Positions 28,765 through 35,814 of a stretch of 40,014 bases of DNA are shown here, one piece after another (within the stretch, counting starts at the first letter, position 1; each line of letters begins with the position of its first letter). The notes below the pieces were generated by a model. The model did not search any database. It saw only the letters and a program-made list of their open reading frames with translations, and was not told where the DNA came from. Source of the DNA: a virus; the IMG/VR virus record IMGVR_UViG_3300034073_003959, positions 1 through 40,014 of that record; one strand, 5' to 3'. A program made the translations under genes and the position numbers.

Positions 28765-30063
28765 TCAGAAGGTGCCGCCGTCGATGTCGAAACCGCTCGT
28801 CGCGCCGTCCTCGAGGAACGTCACGAGATCGCTCAGGGCGACTTGGACCATCGTCCCATTGTCGTTGAGGACGAAGCGATCGGGGAGCGCGAGCGTGGTC
28901 GCGGTCGCCGCGGTCGAGCCGTCGACGATGTTGAGCTCGGCGGTCGTGACCGTCGCTCCGTCGAGGATCTCGATCTCCTGCTGAGAGAGGAGAGCGAGAG
29001 CGGCGGACGCGCCGACCTGCATCCCGGCGAGATTGTCGAGGTCGGCGTCCCAGGCCTGGACGTCGACGCCGATCTGGACGCCGAGGTTGATCCGAGCGTT
29101 TGCCGCGTCGACCGCCCCCGTGCCGCCGTCGGCGACCGCCAGGGTGCCGGTGATCGAGGCCGCGCCGAGATCGACGGCGAGCTCGCCGGACTCGAAGACG
29201 ACGCCGCCGTTCGCCTTGAGGTCGGCGCTGATGACGCCGGCGTTGATGTCGATACCGTCGCCGGCGGTCTGCTGATCCTGCGCCGAGATCGTGATCGTCC
29301 CGTCGCCGTTGGTGATCGTGACGCCGGTCCCCTCGACGAGGGTCGCGCGAGCCAGCGAGCCGTCCGCCTTCCCGATCAGGAGCTGGCCGGAGGAGTAGCC
29401 GCCGGCGAATCCGGTGCCGCCGTAGGCGACGCCGATCGTCGTGCCCTGCCAGGTGCCGGAGGTCAGGGTGCCGACGCTCGTCAGGCTCGAGCCGGTCACG
29501 CCGGAGCCGAGAGAGGACCCGCTGAGGACTTGGACGCCGTTGATGTGGAACGACTCGCCGAGCGCCAGGTCGACGCCGTCGCTGAACGTCCAGAGGCCGG
29601 TGCCGAGCAACCAGCGGATCGTCTTGTCGGTCGCGCCCTTGAGGGTGATGCCGCCGCCGTCGGCGGTCGAATCGGTCGGAGTCTCGACGGAACCGAGCTC
29701 GAGGTTCTTGTCCGCGACCGTCACCGTGACGGAGTCGACGGTGGTCGTGGTCCCCTGGACCGTCAGGTCTCCGGTGACGGTGAGCGCGCCGGCGACCGTG
29801 TGCCCGGAGACCGTCGCGCCGCTGAGGTCGACGGAGCCGGTGAAGGTCTTGGCGCCGGAGACGGTCTGGGAGGTCCCGAGGGTGACGAACGCGCCGGAGC
29901 CCGCGATGGCGGGGATGGTGACGGCGTCGCCGGCGCCGTCCGCGCCGCGACCGTAGTAGAGGACGTCGTCGACCTCGTTGTAAGCGAGCTCGGCGTTCTT
30001 GAGGCTCGAGGGAGCGCCGGCGAGGCCGCTGCTCCGGCGTTTAATCCGAACGATGTTTGCCAC
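28765..30063 (-). CDS. Fibre-like structural protein of cyanophage type
   Basis: 432 residues from GTG 30063. The N-terminal NIVRIKRRSSGLAGAPSSLK, then NAELAYNEVDDVLYYGRG, is a signature I associate with cyanophage structural proteins. It is followed by TLGTSQTVSGAKTFTGSVDL and TSVGTLTSGTWQGTTIGVAY, repeat types of trimeric phage fibres, and a C-terminal TLALPDRFVLNDNGTMVQVA part. No enzymatic domain. The late element (copy B) lies 24 nt upstream. Likely part of a neck or head fibre in view of its position just after the capsid genes. Confidence 0.65.
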   Translation of the reverse strand: MANIVRIKRRSSGLAGAPSSLKNAELAYNEVDDVLYYGRGADGAGDAVTIPAIAGSGAFVTLGTSQTVSGAKTFTGSVDLSGATVSGHTVAGALTVTGDLTVQGTTTTVDSVTVTVADKNLELGSVETPTDSTADGGGITLKGATDKTIRWLLGTGLWTFSDGVDLALGESFHINGVQVLSGSSLGSGVTGSSLTSVGTLTSGTWQGTTIGVAYGGTGFAGGYSSGQLLIGKADGSLARATLVEGTGVTITNGDGTITISAQDQQTAGDGIDINAGVISADLKANGGVVFESGELAVDLGAASITGTLAVADGGTGAVDAANARINLGVQIGVDVQAWDADLDNLAGMQVGASAALALLSQQEIEILDGATVTTAELNIVDGSTAATATTLALPDRFVLNDNGTMVQVALSDLVTFLEDGATSGFDIDGGTF

Positions 30064-30087
30064 GACGAGGCCGCGAGATCCGTTTCC

Positions 30088-30102
30088 GTCAGGGTACGGA
30101 GC
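30088..30102 (-). promoter_or_regulatory. Repeated late intergenic element, copy B
   Basis: Transcription-direction sequence GCTCCGTACCCTGAC, identical over all 15 bases to copy A 3.5 kb away, 24 nt before the GTG at 30063 in a 42-nt gap. Identical copies in unrelated gaps are not expected by chance. Confidence 0.75.
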
Positions 30103-30105
30103 GCG

Positions 30106-30432
30106 TCAGAAGTTCCCGCCGTTGACGATCTCGAGCACCGTGACGTTCGGTCCGCCGATCCACTGCCCAGTCGTCCCGTCGTAGACGAGCAGGGATCCGT
30201 CGACCCGAGCCGAGGCCGCGACGTCCGCCAGGCTCTCGAGGGTGCCGTCGAAGCCCAGGAAGTTGCCGCTGACGTATCCGAGGCCGGACCAGGGGGTCGA
30301 ACCGTCGCCGGCCTTGAGGCGGTTCGTGTCTTGCTCAAGGCCGAGCTCTCCGTCCAGAAGGATCGGGTTGCTGGCGATCCAGTCGGCGGCGACGGCTCGA
30401 CGGACGCGGATGTGTTGCCGAGGGATGCCCAC
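30106..30432 (-). CDS. Small fibre-attachment type protein
   Basis: 108 residues from GTG 30432. Core pattern IASNPILLDGELGLEQDTNR, then LKAGDGSTPWSGLGYVSGNF, is the short domain (NPxLxxGExGxExDT--xKxGDGxTxWxxLxY) found at the N-terminus of many phage fibre and tail spike proteins. Here it stands alone with a C-terminal strand. It could be a small adaptor in a fibre or neck complex. It follows a 146-residue head-region gene with one base between stop and start. Confidence 0.65.
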   Translation of the reverse strand: MGIPRQHIRVRRAVAADWIASNPILLDGELGLEQDTNRLKAGDGSTPWSGLGYVSGNFLGFDGTLESLADVAASARVDGSLLVYDGTTGQWIGGPNVTVLEIVNGGNF

Positions 30433-30433
30433 C

Positions 30434-30874
30434 TCAGGGTCCTCCGCCGTCGACCTCGTTGACGTTGACCCAGTTGGTCCCGTTGTTGACGAGGAGGTCC
30501 CCGACGTCGGGATCGCTGAGATCGACGTCGGCGAGATCCGCCAAGCCGAAGGAGTTGGTCGGATGACGACCGGGGGCCGCGGTGTCCGGCGCCAGCTTCT
30601 CGAGACTGATCTCGCAGAGGACGCCGTCGACGAGGATCCTCGCCTCGCGGACGAGGAAGTTGATCCCGTCAGCGGTCAAAGCGTCGCCGTAGAGGAGCCC
30701 TCCGAACTGATCGGCTCGAGCGAGGAGGGTCCACTCGGTCGTGATGACGTATCCGTCTTGGATCAGCCGCTGCGGCTGCTCGAGGAGCCCTTTGCCGGAG
30801 ACGACGCCGCTCGACACGAGGACTCCGGTGTCCTCGAGCATGAAGTCGACGTCAGTCGGCGGCGGCAGGGGCAT
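30434..30874 (-). CDS. Head-tail junction protein with fibre-like tail
   Basis: 146 residues from ATG 30874. The first 100 residues (FMLEDTGVLVSSGVVSGKGL, TTEWTLLARADQFGGLLYGD, then LTADGINFLVREARILVDG) resemble small head completion proteins of lambda gpFII type, which join head and tail. The C-terminal LADVDLSDPDVGDLLVNNGT resembles short fibre motifs. If correct, one gene joins a head completion domain to a fibre-like end. It overlaps the next upstream gene by 23 nt. Confidence 0.55.
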   Translation of the reverse strand: MPLPPPTDVDFMLEDTGVLVSSGVVSGKGLLEQPQRLIQDGYVITTEWTLLARADQFGGLLYGDALTADGINFLVREARILVDGVLCEISLEKLAPDTAAPGRHPTNSFGLADLADVDLSDPDVGDLLVNNGTNWVNVNEVDGGGP

Positions 30875-31148
30875 CGGAGCTCGGCTCCTCTACGGCGACG
30901 GTGGGAAGGACGGCCGAGGGAGCGTCGGCTCCCTCGGGCTTGGGCTTGCGACGCGACCGCTTGGCCGAGGCCTTGGGCGAGGAGGTCTCGACCTCCTCGA
31001 TCACGACGGGCAAAGGCGCGTCGACGACCTCGGCTCGACGGAGACCCAGCAGTAGCCGAGCCTCGGAGTCGTTGAGCTCGAGTCGCTCTCCGGGCTTTGC
31101 CCGCCGCCCTTGCGCGACGCAAGGGCGGATGATCTCGACGAACGGCAT
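30852..31148 (-). CDS. Small head-region protein
   Basis: 98 residues from ATG 31148 (a GTG at 31151 is also in frame). Residues 1-40 (MPFVEIIRPCVAQGRRAKPG, ERLELNDSEARLLLGL) have a pattern known from small phage proteins between capsid and head completion genes. The second half is low-complexity with Lys/Pro/Ala/Val (AVEEPSSDAPAAAD). Probably a head accessory protein; function not known. It overlaps the next gene. Confidence 0.55.
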   Translation of the reverse strand: MPFVEIIRPCVAQGRRAKPGERLELNDSEARLLLGLRRAEVVDAPLPVVIEEVETSSPKASAKRSRRKPKPEGADAPSAVLPTVAVEEPSSDAPAAAD

Positions 31149-31165
31149 CACTCAGGCGTCAAGGG

Positions 31166-33586
31166 TCAGGGAGTCGCTTCTTGCGCGTAGCTGAAGCTGG
31201 CGGGCTGCTTGACCGCGAAGTCGACCGACTGGAGCGCGATCACCCGCACGGTCCCGGAGGTGGAGCCGGCGTAGGGATCCACCATCAGATCGAGACCGCC
31301 CCAGAGCGCCATGATCATGGAGCTCCAGTTGCCGAAGAACACGTCCTTGGCGGCGACTTGGTTCGAGACGGTGGTCCGATAGCCGTTCACCTCGCCGTCC
31401 TCGAACACGAAGATGGGGTCGGTGCCGGACTTGGGAGTGGTCTTGAGAGCGCCGCGAGTCGCCGCGTTCATCAAGTAGCCGAGGTTGCCGACGGCCGCGT
31501 TGGCGGTCGCCACCTCGGTCTCCATCAGCACGAACTCCTCGAAGGTGCCGTAGCCGGTGAGATCGACGGAGGCGATGCCGGCCTGCCCGCTCAGGCCGAG
31601 AGGCTGGTTGGAGGAGCCGCTGCCGTAAAGGCCGGCGCGGTCGATCTCCAGACCGAGCACCTCGACGAGGTCGTTCCGGATCATCGACTCGACGTCGATC
31701 GAGCTTTGCATCATCAGCTTCCGGCTGTAGTCGACGTAGGCGCCCAGAGTCTTGGGCGACATGTTGACTTGGTCGACGGTCTGCTGAGATTCGGTGGGCG
31801 ATCCGCCCTCGCCGACCCAGTACGCGGTGCTGGGACCGACTTGCCGGGGGATCGAAATGTCGCCCTGGAGTCCGCTCAGGATCGTCACGCCGAGGCCGGC
31901 GAGAGCGAGCTGGTTACGGAGGAGCTCGATGAAGTCCCCAGGACGGAGCACGTCGTCCACGAGGAACCCGCCGTCGCCCGGAGTCCCGGTGTTCAGGTCG
32001 GCGCGATACGGCGTCCGCAGGACGTCGTAAGGGACCTGGATCCCGGCGGAGGGACGGCCGGTCTTGGCCTGGGAGGCGCGACTCACCTCGAACTCGAAAG
32101 CCGCGGCCTCTTGGAGAGCGCGATCGGTCGGGTTGGCGAGAGCGAGGTAGGCGCGCTGGAAGCTGAAACGCTTGGCCTCGGCCTTGCTCATGCCGATCTC
32201 GGCCGCGCCCTCGCTGGCGAGAGCGACGTCCTGGGCCGGCTTGCGAGCGGTGACGCGCTCGAGCACGATCTCGCGAGCTTGATCCACAGTGGCTCCGTCG
32301 TCGATAAGTTGTTCGGCCAGGACCTCGCCCACCTCGGAGCGAGCGCACATGGCGCGGATGGTTTTCACGCGAGCGCGCTCATCTTCACGAGCGGCAATGC
32401 TCGCGGCCTCGATTGCCGCTTGGTCGGACATGGTCGTTTCGCCTGCTGGTGGGCATGGCGGCAGCGTATCGAGATCGTCTCCCGTTTCAGTCTCGGTCGG
32501 AACAACGATCTCCTCCGCCGAGAGGTCCGGCTCGAGGATCTCGAGGAGAGAGTCCCCCGCGGCCTCGTCGTCGTCGTCGTTGTGGCCCTCTAGGCAGACC
32601 GACGCCTCGACCAGAGCGGCCGGTATCCGCGCGAAACGGCCCTCGGGGATCGGACGCCGGACGGCGGCCTTGATCTCTCGAGGCTCGGAGACCTCGGTGA
32701 CGAATCCCGCCATCAAAGCCTCGTCGCCGGTCATCCACGTCTCGTCTCTCATCATCACGGCGACCTCCTCCTCGCTGACGCCGGTCGCGCCGGCGTAGGT
32801 CTTGCGATAGGCGGCCGAGATCCGCTCGAGGACGTCGGCCTGCGCGCGCATGTCGGCCGCGTCGCCCATAACTCCGCCCCAGGCCTCGTGGATCATCAGG
32901 AAGGCGTTGGTGGGCATGATGCGGACGTCGGCCGCCAGCGGGAAGAGCGAGGCCGCGCTCGCGGCGACGCCCTCGACGACGGCGCGCTTCTTGCCGGGAT
33001 ACCTCGCGAGGAGGTTGTGGATGGCGATGCCTTGGAGCGCGTCCCCGCCGTAAGAGTCGACCGAGATCGTGATCGGCCGGCCGTCGGCCTCCTTCAACGC
33101 CCGCGTCACGCCGGCGACGGTGATGTCCCAACCGACCTCGCCGTACAGACCGAGGCGCAGCGCGCCGTCGGTCTCGGAGAGGAGCTGGACGGCGGCCCGC
33201 GGCGCGGTGGTCGCCGCGGACGAGGCGGCGGCCGACGATTGCTCGCGGAGCTCCTCGATCCGAGCCGCTTTCGCGTCGGCCCAAGTTTTGCCGGGGTCTC
33301 CTCCCCAAGCCGCCCAGGCGACGCGACCGGGCGACGGGTAGCCGTCCTCGCCGGGGTCGAATCCTTCCGCTTGTTTGTCGACCTCGTGTCGAGCGAACCA
33401 GGCCCGCATCGTTATGACGGTGTCCGGGCCGATCTCGTCGCCGGAGAGGATCTGTCCCGCGCGAGTGGCCGCGGCCTCCTGGCCTCCTTCGCGGCCCTCA
33501 GCCTTCCACGCCCGATACCTCTCCGCCTCCTCTCTCATCCCCTCGGTGGGGGTGAGGTCGATCTCGGTTCCGTTGATGTTCGCCAT
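31166..33586 (-). CDS. Fused ClpP-type prohead protease and HK97-fold major capsid protein
   Basis: 806 residues from ATG 33586. Residues about 1-115 form a phage-associated domain with an RAWFARHEVDK helix (61-71) and RVAWAAWGGDPGKTW (88-102). Residues about 140-310 are a ClpP/S14-like protease with Ser210 (VEGVAASAASLF), His233 (MIHEAW) and an acidic RDETW near 280-284. Residues 340-520 are an acidic, charged scaffold-like stretch. Residues about 525-806 are an HK97-fold capsid protein (GDGGFLVDDVLRPGDFIELL, GDISIPRQ, YWVGEGGSP). An internal ATG at residue 386 (genome 32431) could give capsid alone. The late element lies 27 nt upstream. Confidence 0.88.
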   Translation of the reverse strand: MANINGTEIDLTPTEGMREEAERYRAWKAEGREGGQEAAATRAGQILSGDEIGPDTVITMRAWFARHEVDKQAEGFDPGEDGYPSPGRVAWAAWGGDPGKTWADAKAARIEELREQSSAAASSAATTAPRAAVQLLSETDGALRLGLYGEVGWDITVAGVTRALKEADGRPITISVDSYGGDALQGIAIHNLLARYPGKKRAVVEGVAASAASLFPLAADVRIMPTNAFLMIHEAWGGVMGDAADMRAQADVLERISAAYRKTYAGATGVSEEEVAVMMRDETWMTGDEALMAGFVTEVSEPREIKAAVRRPIPEGRFARIPAALVEASVCLEGHNDDDDEAAGDSLLEILEPDLSAEEIVVPTETETGDDLDTLPPCPPAGETTMSDQAAIEAASIAAREDERARVKTIRAMCARSEVGEVLAEQLIDDGATVDQAREIVLERVTARKPAQDVALASEGAAEIGMSKAEAKRFSFQRAYLALANPTDRALQEAAAFEFEVSRASQAKTGRPSAGIQVPYDVLRTPYRADLNTGTPGDGGFLVDDVLRPGDFIELLRNQLALAGLGVTILSGLQGDISIPRQVGPSTAYWVGEGGSPTESQQTVDQVNMSPKTLGAYVDYSRKLMMQSSIDVESMIRNDLVEVLGLEIDRAGLYGSGSSNQPLGLSGQAGIASVDLTGYGTFEEFVLMETEVATANAAVGNLGYLMNAATRGALKTTPKSGTDPIFVFEDGEVNGYRTTVSNQVAAKDVFFGNWSSMIMALWGGLDLMVDPYAGSTSGTVRVIALQSVDFAVKQPASFSYAQEATP

Positions 33587-33613
33587 CGTGCGCGGCGCCC
33601 TCGCGATGCCGCG

Positions 33614-33628
33614 GTCAGGGTACGGAGC
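33614..33628 (-). promoter_or_regulatory. Repeated late intergenic element, copy A
   Basis: Transcription-direction sequence GCTCCGTACCCTGAC, 27 nt before the protease-capsid ATG (33586), in a 45-nt gap. It is identical to copy B and close to copy C, with which it also shares the following CGCGG. Confidence 0.75.
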
Positions 33629-33631
33629 CCG

Positions 33632-35233
33632 TTACGCGTCGTCGGGTCCGTCCCTCGGCGGCGGTTCCTCGGCGAGCTCGCCGGTTGCGGTCCGGTTGGG
33701 GACTTGCCCCGGCGCGAGCGTCGCGAAGTCGATCCCGAGCTCCTCGGCGAGTTGCTTCTCGTAGGCGATCTGCGCCCAGGTCGCCTCGAGGTCGTGGCCG
33801 TAAATCTCCGCGATTTGCTCGCCGGCGGACTGGAGTCCGAGGTTCCGAGCGATCGCGTAAGCGTTCATCTCCTTCGCCGGGTCGATGAACGACCAAGAGC
33901 GGGGGATCCAACGCGGGTGGAGGTAACGATGAGGATCAGCGTAGTAGTCGCCAAACAACTCGATCGGCAAAGCGCCAGAGATCATCGCCGCGTCGAGCCA
34001 CTCCTCGTAGACGCGTTGATGGAAGATGGCGACGATCTGCCGCTGGAGAGTCCGCCAACCGTCGCGGTCTTGGAGCTCGCTCATCCTCGAGCTCGAGTAG
34101 TTGGTGTCGCTGAAATCCTTGGTGAGCCCCGCGTAACTCATCCCGACGCCGGAGGCCATCCGTCGCAGCATCGTCTTGAGGACTTGCGGGTACATCTGAT
34201 CGTCCGGCCCGAAGGACGGCGGCACCGGGACCTCTCCGGGCAGGAGCTCGATCCACTGGCCGGGAGCGGAGCGGCTGATGATCTCCCCGGTCGACGGATC
34301 GGTCTCCGACGCAAGGCTCGAGGAGGAGTCGATCGTCCCCGGCGCGTCCGGTTCCGGCTTTTGGATGAAGCCGAGGGTGTTGTTGACGACCTTCTTGCGC
34401 GTCCAATGCGCTTGCTCGTAGTCGTAGATGTGCTGGATCGTCGTCAACACCGGCAGTAGCCAGGGACGCTCCCTCGTCTGCCCGATCTCCTCCGGGATGA
34501 AGACGTGGATGAGATCGCGAGCGTCGACGAAGCGGTGCTTCTCGAGATCGGGTCGAGACGTCTCGAACTCGAGGTCGCCGGGGTGTCGCTGGAGGATCGC
34601 GTAGCGAGTCCGGCGCCCGGTCCGGTCCTCGTACTCGACGCCCATTCGCCAATGGCGGCCGGGGACGTTGCTCCGCTGGGTGTATTGCTCGTCGAGCTGC
34701 TCGACCGAGATCAGCTCGAAGCAGATCGGGATCCGACTGCGGCCGGCCGCCTCTCGCACGATCCGGACCAGGCAGCCGCCGTAGGCGGCGAACGAGGCAG
34801 CGATCGCGAGCTCGAACTGATGGAAGGACCGGAGGCCGGCGACGTCGAAGGAATCCGGGGAGCAGAACCGCGACCACTCGAGCTCGAGGATCCGGTTGCG
34901 CTCGGGATCGAGCGCGGTCTCTCGCTCGCCCTCGGCCGCCTCCGCCGGGACGGCGCCGCGTAGCGCGATGCCCTGAGGTCCGACGAGGTTGATCTCGAGA
35001 GCGCGTTGGATCTGCCGCGCGTAGGGGTTGGAGAGGACTTGCGCCCTCGCCTTGGCGCGCCACTCGCGGATCCCGCCTCGGAGGTAGGAGTCCGGCGAGG
35101 CGTAAAGGGATCGCGACTCGCTGAGGAGACGACTGCGGAGGAGATTGGCGCCGGAGTAGCCGCCGGACGCCCGAGGCGGACCAAAGCCGAGGACGCGGCG
35201 GATGCCGCCGATTACGCGCGTGCGGAGTCCCAT
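33632..35233 (-). CDS. Portal protein (lambda gpB / Phage_portal_2 type)
   Basis: 533 residues from ATG 35233; an upstream TTG at 35242 would overlap the previous gene. The N-terminus has RSRLLSESRSLYASPDSYLR, then SNPYARQIQRALEINLVGPQ, and SIEQLDEQYT-like residues of the family. The middle has YEQAHWTRKKVVNNTLGFIQ, then NYSSSRMSELQDRDGWRTLQ. The C-terminal Pro/Glu tail is variable. Portals form the dodecameric DNA channel between head and tail. It sits between the head-tail gene and the protease-capsid fusion, the standard order. Confidence 0.88.
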   Translation of the reverse strand: MGLRTRVIGGIRRVLGFGPPRASGGYSGANLLRSRLLSESRSLYASPDSYLRGGIREWRAKARAQVLSNPYARQIQRALEINLVGPQGIALRGAVPAEAAEGERETALDPERNRILELEWSRFCSPDSFDVAGLRSFHQFELAIAASFAAYGGCLVRIVREAAGRSRIPICFELISVEQLDEQYTQRSNVPGRHWRMGVEYEDRTGRRTRYAILQRHPGDLEFETSRPDLEKHRFVDARDLIHVFIPEEIGQTRERPWLLPVLTTIQHIYDYEQAHWTRKKVVNNTLGFIQKPEPDAPGTIDSSSSLASETDPSTGEIISRSAPGQWIELLPGEVPVPPSFGPDDQMYPQVLKTMLRRMASGVGMSYAGLTKDFSDTNYSSSRMSELQDRDGWRTLQRQIVAIFHQRVYEEWLDAAMISGALPIELFGDYYADPHRYLHPRWIPRSWSFIDPAKEMNAYAIARNLGLQSAGEQIAEIYGHDLEATWAQIAYEKQLAEELGIDFATLAPGQVPNRTATGELAEEPPPRDGPDDA

Positions 35234-35234
35234 C

Positions 35235-35777
35235 TCACTCAAACCTCACGAGGATGCGACGGCTCTGTCGCGCTGTGCCGTCGGCTCGACGCTCGGCGGC
35301 GACCTTGCTCAGGAGCCGATCGCGCCAGGCGATGAGCTGGGAGAGCATCGGCCGAGTGAAGGTGCGACCGCCGGCCGCGGTGCCGATCGTGTAGGACTGC
35401 GCGCCGGTCGACAGCGCGCGGATCGCTTGCTCGACCGCCTCGAGGTCGATCTCCGCCTGGGAGCGAGAGTCGACGGCGGCCGGCGTCCCGGAGAACGCGA
35501 GGGAGGCGAGCACCTCCACGCGACCGGCGTCCGTCGTCGCGGAGCCGGCCGGCGTCGTCGCGACCGATTGGTATTGCCAGATCCCGGCGGCCATGCCGGA
35601 GGTCGTCGCGGAGGGGATCGCGACCGACCAGACGTCGTCAGCAAAGGCCCCGGAGACGGAGAACCCGGCGCCGGCGACGTTCGTCCGGAACCAGACCGTC
35701 AGCCCCGTGGCGTCCGGGGGGACTCGTTCGTCGATCCACTCGACCGCGTCGCCCGCGTAGAACGTTCGAGGGACCAT
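35235..35777 (-). CDS. Head-tail joining protein, C-terminal gpW-like part
   Basis: 180 residues from ATG 35777. The first 100 residues are Thr/Ala-rich and beta-like (LTVWFRTNVAGAGFSVSGAF). The C-terminal 75 residues (AEIDLEAVEQAIRALSTGAQ, SYTIGTAAGGRTFTRPMLSQ, LIAWRDRLLSKVAAE) resemble small head-tail joining proteins of gpW type (helix, short hairpin, helix). The role of the N-terminal part is unclear; a head decoration function is possible. It lies between TerL and portal, and the late element (copy H) lies 21 nt upstream. Confidence 0.6.
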   Translation of the reverse strand: MVPRTFYAGDAVEWIDERVPPDATGLTVWFRTNVAGAGFSVSGAFADDVWSVAIPSATTSGMAAGIWQYQSVATTPAGSATTDAGRVEVLASLAFSGTPAAVDSRSQAEIDLEAVEQAIRALSTGAQSYTIGTAAGGRTFTRPMLSQLIAWRDRLLSKVAAERRADGTARQSRRILVRFE

Positions 35778-35798
35778 CGACTCGAGCAGGCCGTCGAG

Positions 35799-35813
35799 CG
35801 CAGCGTATCGACG
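35799..35813 (-). promoter_or_regulatory. Repeated late intergenic element, copy H (weak)
   Basis: Transcription-direction sequence CGTCGATACGCTGCG, 21 nt before the ATG at 35777. It keeps T3, C4, A8, T12, G13 but has A at position 6 and a different end. It resembles copies D and F most. The constant spacing from the start is the main support. Confidence 0.4.
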
Positions 35814-35814
35814 C

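Noticed and set aside
28756-28770. Possible further copy of the late element (GTCAGCG-)
   Set aside because: Only about seven bases match and the distance to the next start (about 50 nt) is outside the 20-33 nt range.
31165-31179. Possible late element before the 30852-31148 gene
   Set aside because: Shares only the CCCTGAC end and lies too close to the start (about 13-16 nt).
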